From contig MBPM02000037.1 of NCBI GenBank assembly GCA_001695595.3, positions 558,001 to 622,000 on the forward strand: DNA of 64,000 bases, read 5' to 3'. Below the pieces are notes generated by a model. It was not told the origin of the DNA, made no database searches, and saw only the letters and a list, made by a program, of their open reading frames with translations. The translations under genes and the position numbers were made by a program. Source of the DNA: Plasmopara viticola. Lineage: Eukaryota > Oomycota > Peronosporomycetes > Peronosporales > Peronosporaceae. Shown here piece by piece: positions 32,911 to 43,418 of the stretch. How positions within the stretch are numbered: the stretch's first letter is position 1; every line of letters starts with the position of its first letter.

Positions 32911-34929
32911 GAGTGGGCGCGGTGCGAATGCAAATTGTTTCAAGCGCAGCTTTGAGCGACACGAGTAGGGTGAGGTTTCGAAGCCAAGAGTCATCAAATG
33001 GTTTGCCTTCTATGACTCTTAAACATGCTGATGATCAGACCAGAATATCGATTCTGGGTCCGCTATAGTGCTCCCCGCGCCAAGTGCATCAAAGCTTAGA
33101 AAGCTAAGAACACTCGACAAATCTGTCGTCTGGTATGCCATGCACCATCAGGCAGGCTGCTGGCGAGAGTTGAGCTCTGTTAAGCCTCAAGTTGGAGTTA
33201 ATATTTGACAGAGCTTAGCTCCGAAGAGCTTTGTTTGCAATAACATGGACTTAGCTTTGTGGCTGTTGAAGCAGCCGTAAAGGACTTCAGCTGATTATTG
33301 ACTCTTGATGTCATTGAGAATCCATGCTCGACGTTTTTTCTATAGAAGAGAGCCAAACTTATACTCATACCTTTTTACCGTAACAGCATCAGAAAATACG
33401 AAATTTATTGTACTTAATATCTTGCTAGATTTAGCTGTATTTTTTTTCGTCTTTGATAGCACCGAGCGCTGTCTGATCTTGTGCAGGAATACGAGATATG
33501 AAGTCATCCTGAGTATGGTGTAATTAATTGTAGGTTGAAGAACGCCCGCAGTCTTACTAACCAAGACGAGGCTATGCAGATGCACGTGGAGTGCCACTGA
33601 GAATCGCCCGTTATAAACAGCAATGGCTGCATACCACGCAAAATTGAGCTGGCTGAAGGTCTGGATCTCATTGTCGCAATCCCGAACATGCCTGTGGAAG
33701 GTACGTAATCGACTAAGCAACGGCTGTCGTAAATATTGCTAGGTATATATTGAACATGACGTAGTGGGAGGTATCAGGGGCACCATCATCGTGATGAGTG
33801 TAAAGCGTCGCATACTGCTAAGTGGAGCTAAGTGGGGGCTCTTGCGAACACAACCTTGTGCTGAACAACAAAGTAGACGTCGGTGCATCAATCCACAAAA
33901 GGGTCGACAACAATTCGCCTTTTGAGTCATTCTTTACGAGGAAAAGACAGCTACGTATCGCGCTCATCGAAAAGAGAAAGGCGCTTTGTCTTAGACGGGA
34001 AGAACCTGAAATCGATGCATTAACTTTATATGCCAGTAAGAGAAACACGTTGCTCGACAAGCTAAAAGCTTATTTGTTCGATATACGTTTTACTTGAGCC
34101 AATCGAGAAGAATATGGTAGATCTTCAAGAGGCCTTAAAGGTCGACAGCATAGACGAAGTAGAAATCGTCATTGAACCAGACGAAGAGAAAAATTTCTCA
34201 CTATTAAAGAATGAGACGGCAACAAAGACATCAAAAAGTCACTAAGTGTATGGCAAAAAATCATCAAAGTCTTACTTATTTGTGATGAATAGTCGAAGGA
34301 TGTGGTATCATGAGGCTGCTACGCCTGGTTAAGAAATATTTAATAAAATTTAATTAGTTCCAGGAAGACAATTTTTGCGTTGCTAAAGAAGCGGTAAAAG
34401 CCTGTAAGGCACGAGAATGTGGCACTTGCGGCATGTTTTGGCAACACAATTAAAGTTGTTGGCGCGGTCTTTCACGTCACGAGTCAAATCCGTCAAATGT
34501 CGATCGCAAGTGACATTAAAAGTGCGCCGCGCGATAACATTACATCTTCCTCCTTCGTTCTCTACAATAAAGTGGGCGAGCGCTTTTGTCACGTAGATAT
34601 GATATTTGCGCAGCGTTGCCGGTCTTTATAAAAGTGAACGAATCATCCTCACTTCGAGAACTTTCAAGACGTTTGCGCTTCAATATAAAAGACTAACCTG
34701 ACCTCGTAAGTGTCTGTAAACATGTCCGTCAGCGTCGTAGGCAAGACGACGTTTTGATTACAAGCACATCGCAATCAGAGTTTTTCTCTGAGTTACTTGT
34801 AGCCGGTGAGAAAGCTTCTCACGTGAGAGCATGGTGCTACGGATCGTAAGCTACAAGATGACAAATTGGCGGTAGTCTAAGACGAGTCTTCATTAAGTAC
34901 GGGGAATTATGTTCTCTTCGCATGTTTGA
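32911..34929. other. Eroded repeat DNA with short unrecognised frames
   Basis: Continues downstream of the gag fragment without an intact gene. A frame at 33822-34097 (RKRQLRIALIEKRKALCLRR..., Lys/Arg/Leu-rich) and a short acidic ATG frame at 34111-34245 (MVDLQEALKVDSIDEVEIVI) read like protein but match nothing I know; they may be the tail of the same dead element. Confidence 0.35.
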
Positions 34930-35250
34930 ACCGACTCTGTGGCTCAAGTGATTAATCGCTCGATCCGAGACCGGGAGGTACCTGATTCGTTTTCCATAGG
35001 ATCCGAATTAAGGCAGCCGGAGATAGGCCACTAAAGTGGAGAAACTATAACACTTAAAGGCGTGACTGACTTTCTAATCTATACTCGTTTGGGAAAGTAA
35101 AAGTTCGGTGGGTTGAATGCCCCACTGACCTAAAAAAGGCTCATAATGTAATGAGGATACAAAACTCGGTCCCAAAACGGGTCGTATAGCTGCCAGCATC
35201 CCGCACAAGAGAGAACTTAGTCCAGGCGCGTGAATTACAGCAGCTAATGT
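34930..35250. repeat. Dispersed short repeat, copy 1 (tRNA-like head?)
   Basis: The segment 35,120-35,250 aligns with 43,110-43,260: both hold CATAATGTA, CGGTCCCAA, GGGTCG, then CCAGCATCCCGC, a GTCC-AG-GCGTG block and a GTAGCT/CAGCTAA end. In this copy the DNA just upstream (34,936-35,010) contains GTGGCTCAAGTGATTAATCGC and TGATTCG, resembling the internal A and B boxes of a tRNA promoter, so the unit may be a SINE. Only two copies are visible here. Confidence 0.45.
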
Positions 35251-35939
35251 CTCTACCTCATATCAGCTTCACGAAGCTGTCACAATGTACGGACAGAGAA
35301 TGTAGCCTTCTTGTACTCATCAACCCAATATTCAAATAACGCTTCATCGCTCCCAAAAGTCTCATGAGGCGTAAGTACCGTGACTTTATCAGTATCACTG
35401 GCCAGCTCTTTTGCACCACCCTACGAACTCGGTAGTTCGCATAAGGGAATTAATTTGTTTGATTTCGAGAGCTTTGCGATTTTTAAGTTAAGCACCCCTA
35501 GATGCGTGATCTCATTGTTTAGACATCCCTGGTAATTAATGTGGCTTCTTGGCTAGCCATGGACGGTTTCGGCGGACACAAACGTGTATTATGCCCATAG
35601 ATTGAGAATTAAGTGGAGTGAAAAGGTGAGAGCTACAGAAAATGTTCTGAAATAATCTCGAAGCATTACAATTGCATATTTCATGTGGCTCTTGAAACTT
35701 CGTTGCACGAAAGGTGAGGCAAACTCAGCTGGATATAGACAGTATTAAGCATTTCAGTACGAGAGTGACATTGGTTTTGATCGGTGAGCGCTTTGATCAA
35801 ATTTCGAGCTCGAATAGACGCTGCCGAAGGTATATTTAGCGGAGGTAGATGTGAGTGCACCAGCCGTACGAAAAGATTAGCGCTTTAAAGGGGCTAAGAA
35901 TTTGTTAGTGAGCACGCTGTGTCTTAAGGCCGGCGTGTA
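35251..35939. other. A+T-rich stretch upstream of the Gypsy fragment
   Basis: No frame of note. It may hold the eroded gag end of the polyprotein remnant that follows. Confidence 0.3.
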
Positions 35940-36840
35940 ATCTGCTGTGTAAAAGGACTTCTCGAAAGTAAACCACCAACCAAGATATTAGCTGATACTG
36001 GCACTACCAATATTTCGGTAGATAGGAGGACTACACAGCAGTTGAGACGAGCAACTTTTGCCTTTTAGAAATAATCTAATCAGCGTGTCGGAGCTTGCGA
36101 TTTCGAGTAAAGTTGGTGACTCAACCGTCTGTGAGACTATAAAGAGTTGGAAGGCGATGTTAACAAAACATTTACACGTGATGCGATTCTAATACACTTT
36201 TTTATTTCCTAAGAGAGACTTATGTGGCAAAATTGAAGAATTGACGATGACACTAATATAATTGTCATTACTGTAGTTGCTACAAGAGTAGAAGAAACGT
36301 ACGCAGGCTTTGTGGTGTCGGCTGTTCGTCTAATGCCTGACAATCATACAATAGAAGGAGTGTGCGACACCAATGATATCCTACGCACGACGTGCATGAT
36401 GTGTACGATCGGTGACAGCCAAGTCCTGATAGAGGTCCGTAATGCCACCTCGAAAATTGCGATAATCGACGCGAATATCGTACAAATAAGGCTTGTGGTG
36501 TGAAAACTCGAGCTGAAGGAAAACAAGTATGGTTCCTGTATTTGAAATCAAATGAAAGAGAAGGGATATATTTACTTCAAGAGGTCAGTTTGCATTCCGC
36601 ACCCGTAAGTGGAATAGATGATAGATGTGATTATGATCTACGACCCTTCAATAGCTTTTGAAAGGGAAAGATCCATGAGAAAATGTTGAAGAGGTTTCGA
36701 GACTTGAAGAATCAAAAAGAAAAACAGAACTACCGAAGCTTATCATTGGCACGGGTGTCAACATCCCTATCAGGATTGAGCTTTTCGAAAATACCAGCAA
36801 AATACAGGAACTACAATTTGTAAATACAAGTTTGTAATGC
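35940..36840 (+). pseudogene. Decayed Gypsy-type polyprotein, protease region
   Basis: The plus strand reads CVKGLLESKPPTKILADTGT at about 35,943-36,002, with the D-T-G of a retroviral-type aspartic protease followed by TNIS. After stops, the frame resumes at 36,312-36,503 with FVVSAVRLMPDNHTIEGVCD and ILRTTCMMCTIGDSQVLIEV, the type of beta-rich segment found between protease and reverse transcriptase in Gypsy elements. The last readable part ends near 36,836. The copy has several stops. No reverse transcriptase core follows in frame, so most of pol is lost. Confidence 0.5.
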
Positions 36841-39834
36841 TGAGATAGTTTCATTATGTGCTAATTTGATCAAACGTATATCTTATGATGAAATGTAATG
36901 TATGATAAATTAATTATTACTATGTATATATACATTTGCAATATACTTTTTTAAGAAATGCATTCCAGTGATTATCTACGAAAGAGCTTAATGCTTTTTA
37001 CCGTAATAGTAGAGTGTATTTAGTCTCTATCGTCTTTGCTCAATGATGTTTTTTTATTCGGTTTATCTACACCTGTGTTAATTGTAAAACCGTCCAAAAT
37101 TGTATGGGCAAGGAATTAGAAGCTAACTTGAAGGACCTTAGTAAAGTTTATTCAATAAAGGGTCGATCGGAAGTTACTACTGACGATATAGGCATAGCAA
37201 GCACTTTGGGAAGAAATCTTGCGCATATCGTCGGCAAAAATATCGTACGGTGTAGAAGCCTCAACAGCATCCAGGTAGCACAACTAAGTAGATAGAATAG
37301 ACAGAGCAATCGCCATACGATATCTTAGCGCTTTGATCGAGTATTTATTTGCCGAGTTGTGAAGATTACAGTGCGTTTGTATTTGATATATGCAGAAAGT
37401 AAGCTCATGTTGCAAGTCCTAATTATGTATTCCGCCATGCGTCAAGTTGCAAACTTTCATTGATCGATCAATCAGCCGTTTTCTAGCGCAGCTTCACGGC
37501 TGCTATGCGCGCGCGATTGGCATCGCACTAAAATTCGCTTGAAAAACACACTTGGCATGGCAAGGCGCCATGAGATAAGGGTCTAAGTAAGAATGCCACA
37601 CTTCAAGTAGATAAGCAGTAGTTTAATATATCGCGGTGTTGGTCATACATTACCAAGAGTTTAATTGTATCAGTTATATTAAATGATTACCTGGATATTT
37701 AAGCACACTATTCGCGGTCAGTTCAATTCATTTTGAGAAAATCTTAAGATCAAAATATGAAGCCGAGTGAAAAATATAGTGACGAAATGTTTTGCAGCAA
37801 AGTTAGAACAAGATTTGAACAGAGAATTATGAAGAGTCAAAACTGAAGTATTTCTTGATCCAGAGCTCATTAGATCACAATCTTGACAATACGAACGCTT
37901 GATGTTGCCATTTGCTCATGCATCGACGATCTCAAACTCGATGCTTTGACGGAGGAAAATTGAAATCTATTGTCTTGACTGATAATATTCTCGATGTGTG
38001 TTAATAGTGTCATATATTCTCAGCTATGAATGTAACGTCCGGTTATTAAAACTCCTGGCAGCATAGAAAAACGGCTTTGACGATCAAATTTAGGCCTAAG
38101 AGCAGTTATTTATGTCGTTTGCGTCTCATTGTTTACATCCTTGTGTATTTTAGTCAAATACGTGCTTAGTCTATCGTTAATTGTGTCGTTTCTGTAAAAC
38201 CTGCTCTGCTCACATAATCAAAGCTTAGTGAGTGTTTATGGAGAGGCTGAAAAAGTGTCACTAGGAACTTGACCAAGTAGCAATTTTGGGCACATTATGT
38301 CTGAAAAGACTTAGACTGAAATAAGAAACCTTAGAAGTACACAGATTAATAGACTTTTGGGCCCTTTAAACTACCTAGCGCTCATAAGTTCTGTTTCACA
38401 TAACATACTTTCCCGTCTCACTATATTGGACTTGACCAAAAAAATTGCCCACAGAATCGGAAGACAAGGGTACACAAAAAATGAATGCGTTTTTCAGAGG
38501 TTTCGGTTTCTTTTGAACGTAGCTCAATGACTTAGTGTCCGCCACGCTTTAAAATGGTAATCAACAATTGACACAAAATATGCGTCCGAGCACGGTATTC
38601 CGTCACTCATACCATACCGCTAAAAGACCACAGCTTACATCCAAAGCGACCGTCGCTTCTGATTTCGAGCTAAAATAGGGTTTTGTCAGTTTTGACAGAG
38701 CAATTTGAAGAGATAACCACGCCACTTCACAAGAAGTGTCTGATGGATAGATTTGTGTAAGAGACTGAAGTATTCACGTGCGTGCACGATGTGGCTTGTA
38801 CTAAAGGTTTTGTAGATCAGTCGAAGAAACTTTTACGGTGCTCGGCGAAACGGTCAGATTTGAATGTTCGCAGACGATTAGCTCGCTCAAGACTTTGTGG
38901 GCATTTATCAAATGTGAAGGTTGCGCCTCATGACATAGCAATTGTTCATTCAGCTGGCTCGGACATGTATGCTTATAATCTCTTCCGGATCATGTAAGAT
39001 TACGGTGAGGGTACTAACCAGCACTCATTAACTTAAGCTCAGCCTTCCCGATGCAACACACATATTTGTCTTATTTAATGTTGTGAACAAGCTTTAAAGG
39101 CTCCGTGCTTCCAAAAGGCTTCGTGAGAAAACTTGCAAGGTTCTTTTCCATGAAATGCACTCAAATTTGAGCTTATGGTCGTTCGGCTCGTGTATGAAGA
39201 AGAACCTGAAATGAATATGTACTGTTCGATTTTCCTTGGTATTCTTACGCTAAACAGCGCATTGCAAGCGGTATTCTCTTCATGTACAGGTATCAGGGGA
39301 AGCTTAATCTTCACACTATTGCTTTGCAAACGGAAGTTTGTTTCCTTTGTAGCCAAATGCACTCGGAATAAGCAATGTGAATGACGACGATGTTAGACTG
39401 AATTGATAAACTTATTGAGACAGTTTATCGTTCACGGTTCCATTACATTGCGGCTGCTGAAGATTCGTGCCTGATTTTGATGCTTGTGTGGATATGAAAG
39501 ATGGCCAGCATCTGCATTGTCATCAGTAGCCTACCAGCTACGATACCTGACGATATTCGTAGCATGTCTGTCAACCAAAAACATAATAAATGTTTACGAG
39601 TACAAACTTTGCTCGGGGGTGTCTTTAAAGCGGATTGATTGAATTTCATAATCAGCTTAACCGCGTTCGAAAACCAAGAAAGCAAGACAGTGACATATGC
39701 CCAAATAGTTGCTTGCCTATAGATAAAAGTTATGTCGAAGCTGCAAACTGTCGGTGCGCTTGTAGAATATGTCGAGCAGCAATTGACGTTTAAATGGCGT
39801 CTATCAAACACCAAAAATCGATACGCAACGCAAA
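36841..39834. other. A+T-rich gene-poor stretch
   Basis: About 3 kb with very high A+T in places (near 36,850-37,080). Short frames at 37,104-37,295 (MGKELEANLKDLSKVYSIKG) and 38,782-38,997 are protein-like in composition but unrecognised and probably transposon relics. No RNA gene or intact repeat is visible. Confidence 0.4.
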
Positions 39835-40285
39835 GCTGTGGACGTTCCGAAAATGACGCCGAGCACCATTGTCACAATCGGAAGGTCGCTAGTTCGATCC
39901 TGGCAGGGAGCACTAGACTCGTGGTTTCTGCCTGATTATGGCTCTTGATCAAGAGCCTAATTTTGTTTTCTTTAAAATTTGTTTTGATTTCGTGGCCATG
40001 TAGTCATGAAGATTTCGCTTCTTTGGCTCAGTTGGTAGAGCGCCAGTCTCATGATTGGAAGGTCGTCGATTCGATCCTGGCAGAAAGCACTGCACCAGTG
40101 CTTACTGTTGTGCATCTTCTGTCACGTTAGAGCATTCTTATGGCTTGCCAACTATTATTTTCGTTAGATTTTATTTTCGAATGCGTGGCCATGTAGTCAA
40201 AAAATGATGCTCCTTTGGCCCATTTGGTAGAGCGTCAGTCTTAAATCTACACTTTGCTAGTTCAAACCTGTCAGGGAGCACGAGA
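39835..40285 (+). repeat. Tandem array of tRNA-Met-derived units (three copies)
   Basis: Three tRNA-like segments start near 39,840, at 40,017 and near 40,208, about 180-190 bp apart, each containing variants of GGCTCAGTTGGTAGAGCG (A box) and TTCGATCCTGGCAGGGAGCA (B box plus 3' stem). The intervening DNA is also repeated (TTACTGT..TGCATCTTCTGTCAC, then CATGTAGTCA just before the next head). The first and third copies lack a proper anticodon arm. The unit is thus a tRNA with its flank, amplified in tandem and now decaying. Confidence 0.75.
40017..40088 (+). tRNA. tRNA-Met(CAT)-like copy, probably degenerate
   Basis: 72 nt that fold as a cloverleaf: acceptor GCTTCTT with AGAAAGC (one mismatch), D arm GGCTCAGTTGGTAGAGC, anticodon loop CTCATGA (CAT), T loop TTCGATC. 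The T stem has a mismatch, so it may be a pseudogene. It resembles eukaryotic elongator tRNA-Met. Confidence 0.4.
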
Positions 40286-41049
40286 CAAGGCTGACATTAT
40301 AAAATGGATTATCGGAATACTTTGCTCGGGTTTCCCGGTTTCCAGATCGCAAACGCTTCTGATCGCAAACATAATAAACGAAGCTATGAAGAAAGATTTC
40401 AGATCGCCTCGTGTGCTTGGTGAAGAATGGTACAGAGATATTATTGGTAGTCATAGTTAAATTTGTTTGCAGAGAGGCTCGAGTAGTCAATCGTAGACGT
40501 GAGCGTCCGAAGACATCTATTTTGGACAATGGCATGGTTGTTTATAAGAGGTGATTTAAAACGCACTTTCATTCTTTTCCTTTTAAGCAAAGCAGACATC
40601 ATGAGCTTTCACCACCTTCGTGATAGTGTCGACACAGTACATCGAGCGTGGACTAGATATAACCTCATGCCGCACAACTCGTTCTGGTGGATGGTGGTGA
40701 GCCTTTGGACAACACATTTGAAAATTGTCCATTAGTAAAATCTACGATTCTTGTATTCCTTTAGATGTTTTAAGTCTAGAAGCAGCGTACTTTTTTCACG
40801 AGGCCTGTATACAACATTTTCGCCTAGAAAAGAGAATATGTCAATACATACACGACGGGGTTCCATTTACTAAGACACCGTTCTGGATAATCCAGGCCTT
40901 TCTCTAGACAAAAATGCAGAAGCTTCGAATTCTAGAGGCTCACTAAGTCCAACACCTATCGCAGTGTCTCTGCTTGAAGTGCGCCAGCCGTGACACGAGA
41001 TTTACTAAAGCAATCAATTATATTGTCGATATATAAGCTATGCTTACCG
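40286..41049. other. Unrecognised stretch, eroded coding frames
   Basis: Overlapping plus-strand frames at 40,499-40,735 and 40,725-40,907 read SVDTVHRAWTRYNLMPHNSF and, after frame changes, DGEPLDNTFENCPLVKSTIL. They look like one interrupted protein but match no family I can name. They lie next to, and on the opposite strand from, copy B of the unknown repeat. Confidence 0.3.
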
Positions 41050-41720
41050 ATCTTAGAGGTACATTTGCAGATTAATGTCATGCATTGTGACTTGTAAAGA
41101 GCTTGCAAACTTTGTCATCCATTTTCGGTGGAACTGTATTTTCCACCGTGCCTTGCGGAATTATGTTACTTGCTTGCAAAGCATCGTTACCCGCATCAGA
41201 TAAGATTGCTGTAAAACTATACGACCTATTGTGTCTCGCGGACCCATGCGGAGCTTCGTAATATGCAGTAGTAGTTTGTCTGTAATCTACACTTAAATCC
41301 CTTCCGCTAACAAAGTTTTTTACGACGTTGTCACGTCTGCCTCCGCTTAGATATTAATTACTTCAGCATTTTTAGTTTAGCTTGAGCGTACACCAACCCA
41401 GGTTTTTTCTCATAAGCTTTGCTCCACAACATCCAGCAGCTCTCAGGTGCTAATCTTCTTGGTGTGCAATAGCAACACAACCATCATAAGGACCTCGTTC
41501 CTCTTTAATGCCCCTTCTGATGAGCTAGCGATTCACTTGCTTTAGACGCGTGGTTTTTGCCAAAGCCTCTTCAAAGTCCTTGCCGAAAGGAAGATCCATT
41601 TCATCTGCCTCTCCAGGACGGAAATCATACCTACCGTGACATAAGCAGCGAAAGCTGCCTTGGTCGGCAGCACTTGGGTTTATTCGTTCTGTACCCGAAT
41701 CAGAGAACACCACGCGTTGG
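41050..41720 (-). repeat. Unknown dispersed repeat with eroded coding frame, copy B
   Basis: The reverse complement aligns with 5,135-5,960. Translation on the minus strand gives EMDLPFGKDFEEALAKTTRL, then LIRRGIKEERGPYDGCVAIA followed by HQED, and, after stops, ASNIIPQGTVENTVPP. Where copy A has a stop (TAA after LKRN), copy B reads CGA; where copy B has TAG before LIRR, copy A reads TGG. The copies complement each other's damage, as expected for two independent decays of one coding ancestor. Homology extends towards 41,720 (TTCTCTGATTCGGGT) and fades beyond. Confidence 0.6.
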
Positions 41721-43069
41721 CGTAGGATTGACAACAGTGTGCTACCATATGATCACACAGCATCTGACACAAAGGAGGCCTGCTGAAGGCTATCCGATCT
41801 TTCGCAAATAATTGTCATCAGATCGACGGGTGCAATTTAAAGATCGATTACTATCATACACACTACTTTACGCAACATCAAAGCAACAATATTGGTGAAT
41901 TAAGTCTCCAAACTCAAGAGAAAAAGGAAAAGTTTTAGCAGTCAAAGGGAGCACAAAAGCGTGGACAAAAAGCATCACAACAACTTTTCACCTATCGTTA
42001 ATCGCAGCACGCTCGGCCTCTAGACTTATCATTCCACCAACGTTTGTTCTGCCTGGCATGTGTCTTGTACGTACCGTGTTGGATGAATGTGTTGTTGAAG
42101 GGGCAACGTGACGACGATAGATGGCTTTATAAACTTGAGGACATTCTATGATTGGATCAGATTTAAGAAAATACTTTAGAAAAAATATCATTCTTTTTGA
42201 TAAACACGGCTCTCATATATCAATAGAAATCGTTACAAAAGCCCTACTGGACATTGCAGTATTTTCGAGCTTCAAAAGCAAATTTGTTTTTCTATCTTAA
42301 CATCTATAGTGAAAACTGGGCAAATAAACATATCCAATTCAGTATCGATTCGCCTACCTTGTGGCGCATGGCGTGATGGAATGGAAGGTACAAAGTGTAC
42401 AGCAGGACTAAGAGCGTCTGAATTATTTTCGCCTTAATTAGTAAACATTATGGGAAGATTGAAGCTGTAGTAAAGATGGAGGAGTCAATGCAACTAGAAA
42501 GGAAGTGTAGTTGCGATCTAAAGAAGAGGATTGTGCCTTGTAATTATAACGCTGCCCCCACCAAAGATACGAGAACAGGCAACAGTTGATGTTGCTGGGC
42601 AGTCACACTATTCCGACTCAATTGATGATACCAAACGGAAAAAAACTAAAAAAACAACCTAAAATTGAGCCAAGGAAGTTGGAAAAAAAATAAGGATGAG
42701 GTCAACGCACCTTCTAGCTCGCAAACATAATTTGAAGTATTAATTTCAGTTGATGTGAATGGCTACTACTTCAACGTCACATTTCAATTGTTGATTTTTG
42801 CGAGATTGTGCATTTGTTTCCTTTCACTGCACATCTGGGTTCGCACAAAATTCGTTCATAACATTTAACAATTTGCTCTAGCATCGAAAAACCGACCGAG
42901 AGAAATCACTAACTTCTCATATCACTTCACTCACTCACACTGCCTTGAAATAGCGACAGTGGACGTTCATCAATGGGGAAGACCAAGTCCCACAAAGGAT
43001 CTGGCTTACTAACCACCGACATCTCGAGTCAATGAATGAAGTCTAATACGATCATCAAAGTTAATAAGA
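41721..43069. other. Gene-poor stretch
   Basis: No gene recognised. Short frames only. The last few hundred bases upstream of the GAPDH gene are interrupted by a dispersed repeat (next entry), so the GAPDH promoter is probably confined to about 43,260-43,418. Confidence 0.35.
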
Positions 43070-43260
43070 TTGTCTACGAGGAGAGTCAGGTAGAAAATAG
43101 ATTGGGTAGTAAAAGGACCGAAAAAGCCCCATAATGTAGAGAGGGGTACGGAACCCGGTCCCAATTGGGTCGGATTGATACCAGCATCCCGCGATAAAGG
43201 CAGTTTTGTCCTAGCGCGTGGGTTGCGGTAGCTTAAATCTCAAGCATCGATCAATTCGAT
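43070..43260. repeat. Dispersed short repeat, copy 2
   Basis: Aligns with 35,070-35,250 in the same orientation, with shared CATAATGTA, CGGTCCCAA, GGGTCG and CCAGCATCCCGC blocks in order. It ends about 160 bp before the GAPDH start codon. No tRNA-like head is evident upstream of this copy. Confidence 0.45.
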
Positions 43261-43418
43261 GGCTTACGTTCCAGAAAGTGCGCTTATATTGGTACTATAG
43301 GCGTCACTATTACCATAATCACTTAAGGTAATGCGCAAAGATGTAGTGAAAATCCAATCTTTGAAGAGTCGTTTTGCGCTGGCCTGCCAAAGTGTCCTTG
43401 CTAACAATTGTCTCAGCC

